A DNA stretch of 64,000 nucleotides from Leptospira saintgironsiae (GCF_002811765.1 NZ_NPDR01000001.1:434001-498000), one strand, 5' to 3'. Shown: positions 20,678 through 31,132, numbered from the stretch's first letter. Numbers and translations are program-made. Notes: a model not told the origin generated them from the letters alone.

Positions 20678-21646
20678 ATGTCTACTTCCACGATTCCAGT
20701 AAAGGAGTTTTTTACGATAGCAAGGGTCTTTGGGGCCTTCTATGATTTGTATTCACCTGAAAGAGGAAGAGTAAGAGCTGTACTTAGAGGAAGGCTCAGA
20801 AATATCGCCGCAAAAGAAAGACATCCCTTTGTTGTAGGCGACAGGGTTTGCGCTATGGAATCGGGTGGAGAATGGGCAATCGAAGAAAGATTGTCCCGTA
20901 AAAATGAACTTTTACGTAAAAGCAAAGAGGGAGATGCACAGGTACTTTGTGCTAATGTAGATCAAATTGCAGTACTCGCCTCTTTAAAAGATCCCGAAAC
21001 CAAAGATGGATTTTTAGATCGATGTTTGGCGGCCGCATATCTATCTGAGGTCCCTCCCCTAATCATATTCACAAAATCAGATTTAGTAGATCAAGAAACT
21101 GCGATTAAACGCTCTTCCGTTTATAAAAATTTAGGCTATGATATAATTATTGTTTCTTGCCAGACCGGCCAAGGTCTAGAAGAACTATGCACCAAGTTTT
21201 CTTCCAAAACCACCTACTTGGTAGGAAATTCAGGAGTAGGAAAATCTAGCTTAGTAAACGTCTTATCCGATAGGGAATTGCAGAAAACTTCTCAGGTAAG
21301 TCTTTCCACTAAGAAAGGTAAACATACGACTACAAACTCAAACTTTCTGGTCTTGGAAGATAATATCGTATTAATCGATTCTCCAGGTATCAAAGAATGG
21401 GGGATTTTACATTTATCTAAAGGTGAGATCTTAGAAAGTTACCCGGAATTGAGAAAGTATAAAGAAGAATGTGATATTTCCGACTGTTGTGACGCGGGTC
21501 CTGGATGCAAAATGTTGATTTCTATGGGTGAAGCGACCGATATAAGTACGGAAAGAAGAAAGAGCTTGGAATCTATGCTTGCAAGCCTGGAAAACCCGTT
21601 TAGAATCACACGTAGAGATCACTTAAAGAATGAAAGTAAATCCTAA
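20678..21646 (+). CDS. rsgA: Small ribosomal subunit biogenesis GTPase RsgA
   Basis: RsgA is a circularly permuted GTPase that checks late 30S assembly. An N-terminal OB fold precedes the G motifs in permuted order: FTKSDLVD (G4), [10 protein letters not shown] (G1), then DSPGIKEWG (G3). The C-terminal zinc site is unusual: C-x4-C-C-x5-C rather than C-x4-C-x-H-x5-C, so the histidine ligand is missing (see findings). I chose ATG 20678; GTG 20654 would add eight residues and neither has a clear ribosome site. The end overlaps the next gene by 17 bases. Confidence 0.93.
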   Translation: MSTSTIPVKEFFTIARVFGAFYDLYSPERGRVRAVLRGRLRNIAAKERHPFVVGDRVCAMESGGEWAIEERLSRKNELLRKSKEGDAQVLCANVDQIAVLASLKDPETKDGFLDRCLAAAYLSEVPPLIIFTKSDLVDQETAIKRSSVYKNLGYDIIIVSCQTGQGLEELCTKFSSKTTYLVGNSGVGKSSLVNVLSDRELQKTSQVSLSTKKGKHTTTNSNFLVLEDNIVLIDSPGIKEWGILHLSKGEILESYPELRKYKEECDISDCCDAGPGCKMLISMGEATDISTERRKSLESMLASLENPFRITRRDHLKNESKS

Positions 21647-22943
21647 ATCGGTAGAATACAGCTCGATCGACGAGGTTTTAAACTTCGTACGCGATTATAA
21701 CGCCGGGAATATGTTACGTTTCCTAAATGCGATCGAGGACAATAGCGGTAATATTCTAGTAAAGGAAGAGGTCCAGGTAAAAGAATCTGCCCTTACCCGA
21801 CTCAAGGAAATTAAGGGTCAGTACAATCCCGAATTTAAGATCAAATTAACCAAAGAATTAATCAGTCAGATCCAAGATAAACTTTCCGAAAAGATCGTTT
21901 TGCAACTTAAGAACACAGATAAGAAATTCTTAAAGTTCATGTACGAAGAGAATAAATTCAACTTTAAGGGAATTATTCGTAACGGGATCAATAATAAGAA
22001 ACATTTACTAGCGCTCTTTAAAGTTTACGAAACAAATCCTCATTTTTTCAAACATATCTGTGAATTAGGTTTATTGGCTTTGGGAATTGTTCTGATCCCG
22101 GATGCACTCAAATATAAAATGTTACGTAGATATTCTTTTCTTGGCGGGATCTTTATGGATATCGCTCGTGTCACTGGAGACCAATGGAATAAACCATTTC
22201 CGGATGATACTGAAAAAACAAGGATCGCAAAACAATGCGCTAACTTCATGCAGAAGTTAGATCTTCCAGAATTTGTATGTTCTGCTGCTTCTAACCACGT
22301 TCCGCTAGGACTACAAGATAATGTAGAGGTCGCAGCTGCAGGTCCGAAAAAAGCTGAGAGAGAAAATCCAGACGAGACATTTTTCGCAGAGATGATGGTA
22401 GATGATGGAGAAAGTGATTCTACTCCTGACGACGAAGAAGATGCGGGACTCCCAGACAAATCAGAAGATTTACTACGAGAACTTCTCACTGATTCTTTAA
22501 AGATAGCTAGATATATTCATACAGTTAGTTCCTTCTCCCATGATAAAGAATATGTAATGGAAGAATTGGTATATTTCTTAGCTTATAATACTTCCAGAGG
22601 TTACTTCAACGAGGTGCTTGCAAATCCTCTGGTGAACTTATTCAAACAATTTGAAGAAAACGTAAAGCGTATGCGTAAGTTAGCAGAAGTGGAGATGCAA
22701 TGTCTTCATCCTCCTGCTGCATGGGCTTATCCAAAACCTAAAGCAAGCCAGGTTCTATGTAAGAATAAAGTCTGGGATTGTCCTAATATAGTACAAGGTT
22801 GGGACATTCACGTGATCTCATCTCAAGAAGCATTCGGTTGGGTAGGCTCCAGTCTACCTGCAGATCATTATCCGAAGTGTAAATTAGAGGAAGAGCTGGA
22901 CTCTTTGCCTGAAGTAGAGCCTAAAAAGGCAGAGAAGAAATAG
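21630..22943 (+). CDS. Hypothetical protein, possible degenerate HD-type domain
   Basis: A 437-residue soluble protein. The middle part (about 130-230) is helical, with [17 protein letters not shown] and later VCSAASNH, which faintly resembles the helix pattern of HD/HDOD domains with the catalytic His-Asp lost. Residues 235-290 are acidic and low-complexity ([16 protein letters not shown]), and the C-terminus has several Cys and Trp ([18 protein letters not shown]). I do not recognise a named family; the HD link is inference. It starts inside the last 17 bases of rsgA, so the two are probably coupled. Confidence 0.72.
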   Translation: MKVNPKSVEYSSIDEVLNFVRDYNAGNMLRFLNAIEDNSGNILVKEEVQVKESALTRLKEIKGQYNPEFKIKLTKELISQIQDKLSEKIVLQLKNTDKKFLKFMYEENKFNFKGIIRNGINNKKHLLALFKVYETNPHFFKHICELGLLALGIVLIPDALKYKMLRRYSFLGGIFMDIARVTGDQWNKPFPDDTEKTRIAKQCANFMQKLDLPEFVCSAASNHVPLGLQDNVEVAAAGPKKAERENPDETFFAEMMVDDGESDSTPDDEEDAGLPDKSEDLLRELLTDSLKIARYIHTVSSFSHDKEYVMEELVYFLAYNTSRGYFNEVLANPLVNLFKQFEENVKRMRKLAEVEMQCLHPPAAWAYPKPKASQVLCKNKVWDCPNIVQGWDIHVISSQEAFGWVGSSLPADHYPKCKLEEELDSLPEVEPKKAEKK

Positions 22944-22961
22944 AATTTGTTCTCAAATAGA

Positions 22962-23037
22962 TAACCCTTAAGGGTTAGTTTTCAGACTTTCAAACATAAT
23001 CTGCCAAAGGGACATTTTTTGGAAATTTTTTTCCAAA
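22962..23037 (+). promoter_or_regulatory. Two palindromes upstream of the FecR lipoprotein gene
   Basis: TAACCCTTAAGGGTTA (22962-22977) is a perfect 16-bp palindrome. TTTGGAAA-N4-TTTCCAAA (23018-23037) is a second perfect inverted repeat. A possible -10 box TATAAC lies at 23105-23110, and GGGGGAGA precedes the ATG at 23148. Similar elements precede the lipoprotein gene at 59311. They are probably binding sites, though the second could also be an A/T-rich hairpin. Confidence 0.5.
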
Positions 23038-23147
23038 CCAAATCTTTTGCTTTTTGTAAAATGGTTTAAACATAAGTATTGGTAAAAAGTCCTTGTTAGT
23101 TTGTTATAACTAGAGGATTCTTAAGCTTAAAAAGCGGGGGAGAATAT

Positions 23148-24077
23148 ATGTTAAAAAATAAAAACACCCTAATTCTAATGACTCTACTGGCATCAAGCTA
23201 TCTGATTGCCTGTAGTCCTAAAACAAGCAGTGGCCAAGTAAAATCAGAAGCAGTATCTTCAACTGCTAAGATTGTTTGGTTGAACGGAGACGTAAAAGTT
23301 CAGTCCGCAGAAGGCGAGAAAAAAGCCGAATTCGGTCAGACTGTAACTGCTGCAGACACTATCTTTACTGGTAAAAACGGATCTGTAGAGATCATGGTTG
23401 CCGAAAGTGGTATCATTAAAGTTTCCAAAGAGACTGAAGTATCTATTGCCGCACTAGTCGGAGAAGAAGGAACTAATGTTAAGGTTAGTTTGAACTACGG
23501 AAGGATCGTAACTCTAGTTCGTAAAGAGAACAAAAACTCCGATTTCAGCGTAGTAACTCCTACTGCTCTTGCGGGAGTTCGCGGAACTACCTTCTTAACT
23601 TCTGTTGAAAATCCAACAGGTACAAAAGTGAATTGTGCAGAGTCTCATTGCGATGTTAAATTCGCAGTATTAGAAGGTTCTGTTGCAGTTTCTAAAGTTG
23701 GAGAAGAGTCCGAAGTCATCTTGGAAAGAAATAGAGAGATCACTCTGAAGAAAAACCAAAAGTTGACTGAAAAACTGATCCTTTCTTTAAGACCTGAATC
23801 AGTAAAAGAACTGAAAGGACTAATCGTTCTTAAGAAAAACGACGTTTTAGAATATAATAACCTGGTAGATGAGTTGAAAGCATCTAGCGAAGAACTTCGC
23901 ATTTTAAGCCAGGCTTCCACAGTGGAAGAAGTTCGTACTCAATTGCAGAAACGTGAAGCTACTAGAGCCAATGCGGACGAAGTAGCAAGAACTGCTCAGC
24001 AAGTGAACGAAACAAAATACGTTCAACAAGACGTTCAAAAAGAAAAGTTGAAACTTAATCCGAAAGAAACTTTCTAA
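23148..24077 (+). CDS. FecR-domain lipoprotein, LipL45-like
   Basis: A 309-residue lipoprotein: signal peptide with lipobox YLIAC (C22). A FecR-type beta domain covers about 40-190, with IVWLNGDVKVQ, FGQTVTAADTIFTGKNGSVEIM, and TPTALAGVRGTTFLTSVE. The rest is charged and helical (EVRTQLQKREATRANADEV), likely coiled coil. Domain and lipobox resemble leptospiral LipL45, but I cannot confirm orthology. No ECF sigma partner is adjacent, unlike the pair at 51618-53508, so it is probably a structural or peptidoglycan/envelope-associated protein. It ends in a strong terminator at 24118. Confidence 0.85.
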   Translation: MLKNKNTLILMTLLASSYLIACSPKTSSGQVKSEAVSSTAKIVWLNGDVKVQSAEGEKKAEFGQTVTAADTIFTGKNGSVEIMVAESGIIKVSKETEVSIAALVGEEGTNVKVSLNYGRIVTLVRKENKNSDFSVVTPTALAGVRGTTFLTSVENPTGTKVNCAESHCDVKFAVLEGSVAVSKVGEESEVILERNREITLKKNQKLTEKLILSLRPESVKELKGLIVLKKNDVLEYNNLVDELKASSEELRILSQASTVEEVRTQLQKREATRANADEVARTAQQVNETKYVQQDVQKEKLKLNPKETF

Positions 24078-24117
24078 TTTAGTTTCTGTCGTCTTTTCCG
24101 CTTTTCTAATTCTATAG

Positions 24118-24146
24118 AACCCCGCTATGCAGCGGGGTTTCTCTTC
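24118..24146 (+). terminator. Strong terminator after the FecR lipoprotein gene
   Basis: AACCCCGCT, loop ATGC, AGCGGGGTT, then TCTCTT: a perfect 9-bp stem. It separates the FecR lipoprotein from the PEGA/TPR pair as a transcription unit, though some read-through is possible. Confidence 0.9.
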
Positions 24147-24296
24147 ATATACGCATTCTCCCGTAAATAGTTCGTAATTTTGTAATGCTATAATCGGACC
24201 AACCAGGATCGGATATTTCTTTCTAAAAAAGCTCTCATTTTCTCCAGAACCCGGAAAAGATTTGCTAAATCAGTCCCTGGGAAATTTTTTTACGGG

Positions 24297-25916
24297 ATGG
24301 GGAACAATTCATTTCGTAATCTTATTATATTCTCTCTTATTACGAGTTTTGGGCTTACTTGCTCCTCAGTACAGAAGTTAAACGAACCTTCTAAGCTGAT
24401 ACAAGAACCGTATTACAAGCCGATAGGCGACTCAGAGAGTGTATTCATTTTTAGAGAATCTGACACTGATTTTCGTGTTCGTAAAGCGGGGCACGAAGTC
24501 CCGATCTTAGCATTCTCTCCTATCGAATATCCTAAATCAGTGGATAAAAAATTAGCCTCTTACTTCGAACAGGAGATTAGTTTGATATGGAAGGATGTAA
24601 AATTTTCAAACGCCAAAATTTCTCCTGATGTTTGGAAAAACAAATCTGGACTAACCCAAGAATTAAAATCCAAAGATGTGGATGTTTTAGTTTTAGGTTC
24701 AATAACTGAATCAGATACAGGTTGGGCTTTCAAATTTGAATTAAAAGATTCTGTGGATGCAACATCTTATGGAGACTTTGAACTTTCTTTCAAACGTCCC
24801 GTTTCCACCGAAGAAGTAGGAGCTTGGAGCCAAGCTATCTTCTGGAAATCTTCAGATAGAGTTATTTCGTTAGAATCTAAACAAACTACTGTTCCAGTTT
24901 GGGATAGAAAACCTGACCTAACTAGAATTAAGGAAATCGTAAACTCTTCTATCAAAGGAACCTTAACAGTAAGAGCTTCTTCCGGCGATACAGAGATCCT
25001 CTGGAAAGGAAAGTCATTAGGAAATACTCCTCTGACTGAGATTCCAATCCAAGAAGGGATCCAAGATATTCAAGTTGTATTAAAAGGAAAAAAACCGATC
25101 ACTAAGACCATCCAAGTAAGAGCGGGCAAAAAAAGTTTCCTTTTCCAAGAATGGGAAGAAGATCGTACATTAGGATCTGCTAAAGTAATTACAGTGCCTA
25201 ACGGACTTTCCGTTTCATTGGATGGTTACAAACAGGGAGAAACTCCTTTCTTTCGCAGCAACTTAACTCCTGGCGCTTATCAGTTGGAGCTCCTTAAAGA
25301 AAGCGCAGATGGTGCTTATGTATATTACGAAGGTATCTTGGATGTAAAACCGGATCGTTTGGTAGAATTAGCACTTCCTTATTTCGGATATGGATTATTG
25401 TCCGAATTAGAATTCTGGAAACCATCCGGAGAATTTGGATTTTCTCCTTTCGGTCCGAATGGGCTTGAATTCGCGAAAAAGAAAAACTTAGCTAATGGAT
25501 GGAACGGAGTGTATTCTCTTCCATTTATTCCAGAAGAGTTAGAGATTGAAGGTTACTTCTTACTTCCTGTAGATCATGGAGATGGTTCGGTAGCTGTGAC
25601 ATTCCACTTGAATGGTCTTTCTCTTGGGGTTGTAGCAGGAAAGGAGAAGGTTTCTATCTTCCAATTTCCTTCTGATGGAAAAACACTTAGCACATATAAA
25701 TATCTGGATGTGGACAAAGATATTGGCCGCCCATTCTCATTCAAAACGGATTTAAAAAACAAAAAGCTGTTCCTATACTTAGGAAGAGACGTTGTTTGGC
25801 AGGGAGATTTGCCTGCGGGAGGGCTCTGGACTGTTTCCGTTTTAACCAGAGGAGAAGAGTTTAGGGAAAAAACTCCCATTAAAGATCTGAAGATTCTCTA
25901 TAAGGGATATAAGTGA
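24297..25916 (+). CDS. PEGA-domain lipoprotein
   Basis: A 539-residue lipoprotein with lipobox FGLTC (C22). After a mixed region (30-220) come two PEGA-like domains: one near 225-280 (GTLTVRASSGDTEILWKGKSLGNTPL) in part, and one near 295-365 (SAKVITVPNGLSVSLDGYKQGETPF in part). The C-terminus (about 380-539) looks like a beta-sandwich of laminin-G/concanavalin type (DGSVAVTFHLNGLSLGVV), which is inference. PEGA domains are found in surface and periplasmic proteins. The TGA at 25914 overlaps the ATG of the TPR gene by one base, so the two are coupled. Confidence 0.83.
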   Translation: MGNNSFRNLIIFSLITSFGLTCSSVQKLNEPSKLIQEPYYKPIGDSESVFIFRESDTDFRVRKAGHEVPILAFSPIEYPKSVDKKLASYFEQEISLIWKDVKFSNAKISPDVWKNKSGLTQELKSKDVDVLVLGSITESDTGWAFKFELKDSVDATSYGDFELSFKRPVSTEEVGAWSQAIFWKSSDRVISLESKQTTVPVWDRKPDLTRIKEIVNSSIKGTLTVRASSGDTEILWKGKSLGNTPLTEIPIQEGIQDIQVVLKGKKPITKTIQVRAGKKSFLFQEWEEDRTLGSAKVITVPNGLSVSLDGYKQGETPFFRSNLTPGAYQLELLKESADGAYVYYEGILDVKPDRLVELALPYFGYGLLSELEFWKPSGEFGFSPFGPNGLEFAKKKNLANGWNGVYSLPFIPEELEIEGYFLLPVDHGDGSVAVTFHLNGLSLGVVAGKEKVSIFQFPSDGKTLSTYKYLDVDKDIGRPFSFKTDLKNKKLFLYLGRDVVWQGDLPAGGLWTVSVLTRGEEFREKTPIKDLKILYKGYK

Positions 25917-28900
25917 TGAATCGTATATTTTCTCGTTTTATAATATTCTCTATCGTTTCGTTTTTTGCGGTACAATGTGCTTCTAAAGATTTCAGAAAAT
26001 CGAATTCCCAAGATGCAATCTTAGAAAAAGATATTATCGCTGCTCAAAAATTAAAGCAAGCATCCAAACTGATTAACGAAGGAAACTCGGCTTTCCAAAA
26101 AGGTAAATTCGAAGTTTCCCTTTCTAAAGGTAGAGAAGCTGTAAAAGCGTACCCCACTGCAGAGGGTTATTACTTGATCGGTTCTTCTGAATATCGTTTA
26201 GGTAAAACGGAAGATTCTTTGAACTCTTTGAAAAAAGGAACGGAGTTAGATCCAGAGAATGAGCAAATTCTCTTAACTCTCGGTATCTTATATACTTCTC
26301 AGGGAGCAAATAAGGATGCTTTGGAAGTTTATTCTAAATTAGAAAAACTTCCTAAGGTAGATGGAAGCGCTTATACTTTCAAAAAAGCTGTTTTATTAAA
26401 AACAATCGGAAGATATGATGAGGCATATTCAGCTCTCAAGTCTATTCCAGAAGATAAGTTTAAATTTAAGGCTCAATTATACATGCAATTGGGAGATACC
26501 GCTGTCCAGGTAAAAGATTATGAGGCTGCAGAAGCATATTTTGAGAAGGCAAGAAGTGCAGATCCGGAGCTGGCATCAGCAAAACAATCTGCCTCTGCAA
26601 CTAAAGTAGCCGGTCTATTAGAAAAAGGGAATGCTGCTCTAAAGGCAAAAAATTACAGAGAAGCAGTACAATTTTTTACCTCAGCGACTCAATTAGATCC
26701 TAAAAATCCTTCTCCTTTTGTGTTTTTAGGAAATGCTAAAATACTTTCTAATGATACTGATGGCGCCATCAAAGCATTCGAAACTTCTTTAAGATTAAAG
26801 GCAGACTATTTAGAGGGATACTCTGGACTTGCATCTGTTTATAGCAAATCTGGGAATAATCCAAAAGCAATTTCTGTTTTAGAAAAGGCCATTCCATTCT
26901 TCCCTAAAAACGCAAGTATCTACAACCAAATCGGTTTGAACCAAAAGTCTTTGGGCGAAAATGCAAAGGCGATGGTTTCTTTTAGTAAGGCACGCGAGTT
27001 AGATCCGAATTATAAGGAACCTGTTCTGAATTTAGTGTATCTTCTTGCTTCTGAACATAGATACAAAACTGCTAAAAACGAATTGGAAACTTTAAAGCCG
27101 GATGAAGAAACAAAGAAGGTCGCCGCTTTCTTAGAATCTTCAGAGTTGATCCATGAAGGAGATTTACGTCTTCGTAAGGGAGATACTAAATCCGCTAAAA
27201 CTTATTTCGATCGTGCGAAAGCAAAAGATCAGGATGACCCTGGCGTTTATACTGCTTATGGCCGTCTGTATCAGATAAGCGGAGATGCAAAACTTTCAGA
27301 GCAAAATTATCTAAAAGCTCTTAGTCTTCAAAAAGGAAATCTTCCTGCACTTCAGGGTTTGATCCGTCTTTATTCTGCTCAGAAAAACCAATCTAAAGTA
27401 GCTCAGTACACTAAAGAATTGGAAGCGATCACTGGAAATGATCCTCTTTCTGGGATCGTACTCGCTAGAACTTACGAAGATAAAAAAGAATTCGATAAGG
27501 CAGAAAATACTTATAAAAGTTTAATGAAGAAGTATCCGGACAACGAATCCATTCAGTTCCGTCTGGCTTTTCTTTACTATAAGATCGCTTTAGAAGAAAA
27601 CGAAAAAGCAAATTATGATTCTGCAAGTTCTTGGTTAGCAAAGGCTGAGAAATTGACGAAAGATCTTCCTGAGATCGCAGAAGCAAAACAGACGATAGAT
27701 CAGAACAGAAAGTTCTCTGAAGTAGTTCCTACAATCCAAAAGGCAAATCGCCTATTCGATAATAAGTCTTACGAAAAAGCAGTTCCTCTTTACCAATCCG
27801 CGTATGATAAAACTAAAAAGTTAACTTTATATATTAAAGTAGCTGAATGTTATCTTGCAATGGGAATGGAAGAGAAAGGAATTTCTCTTTTAGAAAATTC
27901 TCCGGAAGCTTCTAAAAATCTTGCCGCTCAAGAAGCAATCTACGCCTTCTTACTTAGAAAAGGAGAAGTGGATAATGCGGAGAAAGGTTTCCAAAAGATC
28001 TTAGAGAAAAAACAGGATTCTTATTATAGCCATTATCAGCTTGGAATTATAGCTCTCCAGAAGAAAAAATTTGATACGGCAATCGAGTCTTTCAACCGTT
28101 CTTGGTTATTAAATCCTGAGTTTACTGCCTCTCGAATCGGTAAAGGGATCGCTTATTATAATCAGAACAAGAGCAAAGAAGCCAAAGAAGAATTCGAAAG
28201 CGCCATGAAGGCGGATTCTGAAAATGAATTGGCTCCTTACAATATCGGGATCGTTCTTTTTAATGATAATCTCCTGGAACAATCAGTGGAGATATTCAAA
28301 GAAATTATAAAAAAGAACCCCGATTTCCCAGATGCACATTTCCAACTTTCTTATATCTATTTTAAGAAAGGAGATTTGGAAGCAGCAGATTCAGAGATAG
28401 TAAAAGCTCTTGAACTCGAAAGAGATGAAAAGTTTTTACATGCACGTATCAGAATTCTTTCTGAATTAAAAACAAGAAATCCTGCAAATGCAGAATACAA
28501 AAGACTGGCTATAGAATTAGGAAGAGAACTCGCGGAAAAATATCCGAATTCTGCTTATTCAAGCCAAGCAGAAAGACTTGTTCTTTCTGATTCAGATACC
28601 CCTGTAATCTTACAACCATTCCCGAATCGTGGATCTTTGATCGGGGTTCCAGTTATCATCAACGATCTATTATTGATGAATTACGGAACTTCTATCGAAG
28701 CTCTAGATAAAAACAGGGCGATTCGTCTTTGGAGAATCACAAGTACTAAACCTTTCCGTAATGTTCTAGCGGATCGCAGGGTTTACGCATTTACAGATAG
28801 AAGTTTAGAAGTTAGAGATCAAAACTCCGGTTCTGTTTTCCAAACAATTAATCTTCCAGGAATGTTTAAGAAGGCAATGGTTTCTGGGGATCGAATTTTA

Positions 28901-29488
28901 GTAGAAACCGAAACCTCTGGAAAAAGAACCTTAACCAGTTATTCAGATACTTTCGAAGAAAATAAATCCATTCCTTTGGATTCTAAATCTTGGTCTGCAT
29001 CTAAAAAAGGACAAGTGTTCTTAGTTCAATCTTCCTCCAAAGAAGATAAGATCCTATATTCAGATGCAAAACTAAGCAAAGATGTAGATTCTGCTTGGAC
29101 TGGAACTACAAATCCAAGATTGCTCGGAGCTACTGAGGATGGAACATTCTTCCGAACTGATAAAGAGATCGTATATGTTTCCGGAAAAGGAAAAGCAACA
29201 AAGACTGAAATTTCAGACAAATCTGCTAATCTTTTTAGCGTAAGAGGAAATTCTCTTTGGTTTGCTGGTAACGATAAAATTTATCGTGTGGACGCTGATT
29301 CTTCCAGCCTGAAAGAGATTAAAATTTCAGATAAAGAAGTAGAAGGTCTATTACCAGGCAAAAAGAAAGATGTGATCGTATTATATAAAGATAATACTGC
29401 AGTCAGGTATGATGAAAAGGGAGAAGCAGTCTGGACTTATAAATTAGTTCAAGATTCGGACAATGTTTACTCTTTATTGTATCATTAA
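25916..29488 (+). CDS. Large TPR-repeat lipoprotein with C-terminal propeller-like region
   Basis: A 1190-residue lipoprotein with lipobox FAVQC (C21). From about 45 to 890 it is a long superhelix of TPR motifs, such as AYYLIG and LDPKNPSPFVFLGNAK; I count roughly fifteen to twenty repeats by eye. From about 900 on, short beta-rich units (LWRITSTKPFRNVLADRRVYAF, and WTYKLVQDSDNVYSLL at the end) resemble a PQQ/WD-like propeller. The design suggests a periplasm-facing or outer-membrane scaffold. I take ATG 25916, whose A is the last base of the PEGA stop; a GTG at 25913 would add one residue. Confidence 0.87.
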   Translation: MNRIFSRFIIFSIVSFFAVQCASKDFRKSNSQDAILEKDIIAAQKLKQASKLINEGNSAFQKGKFEVSLSKGREAVKAYPTAEGYYLIGSSEYRLGKTEDSLNSLKKGTELDPENEQILLTLGILYTSQGANKDALEVYSKLEKLPKVDGSAYTFKKAVLLKTIGRYDEAYSALKSIPEDKFKFKAQLYMQLGDTAVQVKDYEAAEAYFEKARSADPELASAKQSASATKVAGLLEKGNAALKAKNYREAVQFFTSATQLDPKNPSPFVFLGNAKILSNDTDGAIKAFETSLRLKADYLEGYSGLASVYSKSGNNPKAISVLEKAIPFFPKNASIYNQIGLNQKSLGENAKAMVSFSKARELDPNYKEPVLNLVYLLASEHRYKTAKNELETLKPDEETKKVAAFLESSELIHEGDLRLRKGDTKSAKTYFDRAKAKDQDDPGVYTAYGRLYQISGDAKLSEQNYLKALSLQKGNLPALQGLIRLYSAQKNQSKVAQYTKELEAITGNDPLSGIVLARTYEDKKEFDKAENTYKSLMKKYPDNESIQFRLAFLYYKIALEENEKANYDSASSWLAKAEKLTKDLPEIAEAKQTIDQNRKFSEVVPTIQKANRLFDNKSYEKAVPLYQSAYDKTKKLTLYIKVAECYLAMGMEEKGISLLENSPEASKNLAAQEAIYAFLLRKGEVDNAEKGFQKILEKKQDSYYSHYQLGIIALQKKKFDTAIESFNRSWLLNPEFTASRIGKGIAYYNQNKSKEAKEEFESAMKADSENELAPYNIGIVLFNDNLLEQSVEIFKEIIKKNPDFPDAHFQLSYIYFKKGDLEAADSEIVKALELERDEKFLHARIRILSELKTRNPANAEYKRLAIELGRELAEKYPNSAYSSQAERLVLSDSDTPVILQPFPNRGSLIGVPVIINDLLLMNYGTSIEALDKNRAIRLWRITSTKPFRNVLADRRVYAFTDRSLEVRDQNSGSVFQTINLPGMFKKAMVSGDRILVETETSGKRTLTSYSDTFEENKSIPLDSKSWSASKKGQVFLVQSSSKEDKILYSDAKLSKDVDSAWTGTTNPRLLGATEDGTFFRTDKEIVYVSGKGKATKTEISDKSANLFSVRGNSLWFAGNDKIYRVDADSSSLKEIKISDKEVEGLLPGKKKDVIVLYKDNTAVRYDEKGEAVWTYKLVQDSDNVYSLLYH

Positions 29489-29490
29489 GA

Positions 29491-30144
29491 TCAGCTAGAA
29501 ACTTTGATCCGATCCAAATAATAAATCCGGGAGCCAGCCTCCCGTTTTTCTTGTTCAAAATGGGAGATTGGAAAGTTTGCTCTTTGGAGAGAAAACTCCG
29601 AATGGATCGCTTTAAATCTAGGATCATCTTTAAAAAAGCGAATTCCTTTGCGCGCATAAGGGCCGTAGTCCGTAGCGAAATGGAATTCTCCTCCAGTCTT
29701 CAATAGAATATGGATCGTATCTAAAAATCTTGGATTTAAGGTTCTATGTTTATGATGCCTACGTTTAGGCCAAGGATCCGGGAAATTTAAAAGTATCTCG
29801 TCGAAGATACCTTCTTCAAAAATTTCTTCTAAAAACCAATTGAAGTTCACTGAAAGAAGTTTAACGTTCTTGATATTATGTTCTTTCAGATCACGGATTG
29901 TTTTACGTAAACGATCCGCCTTCTTTTCCATAAGAATAAAACCGGTGTTTGGATTCGTTTTAGCTAAGGATACAGCGACTTCTCCCCAGCCTGAACCAAG
30001 CTCTAGATAATATGTCCCGAATTCTTCGGAAAACAAATCGTTTTTTTTTAATTTACTTCCGGGGTTTAATTTTAAGAAATAATCAGAGGTAAAGGGTATT
30101 CTAGTAGCGATCTTCCATTGTTTTTCACGAAAATTCGATGTCAT
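29491..30144 (-). CDS. trmB: tRNA (guanine-N7-)-methyltransferase
   Basis: TrmB methylates G46 in the tRNA variable loop using SAM. The 217-residue protein has the SAM motif LELGSGWGE, acidic residue MEKKADRL, and the family signature LNFPDPWPKRRHHKHR followed by the conserved FATDYGPYARKG. The stop is 2 bases from the end of the convergent TPR gene. Divergent from the MBL-fold gene at 30194 with 49 bases between. Confidence 0.96.
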   Translation of the reverse strand: MTSNFREKQWKIATRIPFTSDYFLKLNPGSKLKKNDLFSEEFGTYYLELGSGWGEVAVSLAKTNPNTGFILMEKKADRLRKTIRDLKEHNIKNVKLLSVNFNWFLEEIFEEGIFDEILLNFPDPWPKRRHHKHRTLNPRFLDTIHILLKTGGEFHFATDYGPYARKGIRFFKDDPRFKAIHSEFSLQRANFPISHFEQEKREAGSRIYYLDRIKVSS

Positions 30145-30193
30145 CGCTGAATACCTGCAAATACCAAATCTCTTAGTTGTCTAATTTAATACA

Positions 30194-31132
30194 GTGAAAA
30201 TAAAATTATACGGAGTAAGAGGATCTCTTCCTACTCCGCTTTCCGGTTCGGAATACAGAGAAAAGTTAGAAAAGATCCTAGAGTCCGCTCATAAGGAATT
30301 CAAACATAAGAACGGAACCTTCTCCGTATCTACGTTCTTACAATCTTTAAGCCCGGAACTGTTACATCCTGTGGGAGGAAACACCACTTGTGTATATGTT
30401 GAATCTACAAAACGCCAGAAATTAATTATAGATTGCGGTTCCGGAATGAGAGAACTGGGCAACGATCTTTTGAAAGAAGGTATAGCACAAGGTGGCACTA
30501 TCAAAATTTTAGTGACACATACCCACTGGGATCATATACAAGGTTGGCCTTTTTTTAAACCTGGATACATTCCAAATGTCCAAGTAGATTTTTATTCTAC
30601 GATTTCGAATCTAAAAGAAAGATTTGATCGCCAGCAAAATCCTGAAAACTTTCCGATCACTTTGGATGAGATGATGTCAAAGAAAACATTCACTCTTCTA
30701 CAAAGACAACAAACAGTTCAAATTGGCGATTTTAGAGTAACTCCTTTCCTTTTAAAACACCCAGGCAATTGCACTGGGTATCATATAGAAGAAAATGGAA
30801 AAAGTTTCTTATTTTGCACAGATGTGGAAGTAAGAGAAGAAGACCTTTCTGAATTCGAACATTTACGTGCTAAATTCGGAAGTCCTGACATGTTGATCAT
30901 AGATGCCCAATACAGTTCTGAAGAAGCAGACCGTAAGATCGGTTGGGGTCATACATCTGGTAGATTAGCAGTTCGTTGCGGAGAAGTTCTAGGTGTAAAT
31001 AAACTGGTTTTAACTCATCATGAACCTGATCATCCGGACGAAGAAATCATACGAATGTTCAATCAAGAAAAACAATCCACTGCTCTTTCAGAGATCGTAC
31101 TAGCTAGAGAAGCAGATATCTTTCATTTATAA
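30194..31132 (+). CDS. MBL-fold metallo-hydrolase
   Basis: A 312-residue beta-lactamase-fold hydrolase starting at GTG 30194. Metal ligands are T-H109-T-H111-W-D113-H114 and later [13 protein letters not shown], and LTHHEPDH near 274-281. N-terminal [14 protein letters not shown] and [12 protein letters not shown] are typical of the cAMP phosphodiesterase/RNase Z-like class seen next to regulators. The substrate could be a cyclic nucleotide or nucleic acid; it is not resolvable. No signal peptide, so cytoplasmic. Confidence 0.87.
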   Translation: MKIKLYGVRGSLPTPLSGSEYREKLEKILESAHKEFKHKNGTFSVSTFLQSLSPELLHPVGGNTTCVYVESTKRQKLIIDCGSGMRELGNDLLKEGIAQGGTIKILVTHTHWDHIQGWPFFKPGYIPNVQVDFYSTISNLKERFDRQQNPENFPITLDEMMSKKTFTLLQRQQTVQIGDFRVTPFLLKHPGNCTGYHIEENGKSFLFCTDVEVREEDLSEFEHLRAKFGSPDMLIIDAQYSSEEADRKIGWGHTSGRLAVRCGEVLGVNKLVLTHHEPDHPDEEIIRMFNQEKQSTALSEIVLAREADIFHL

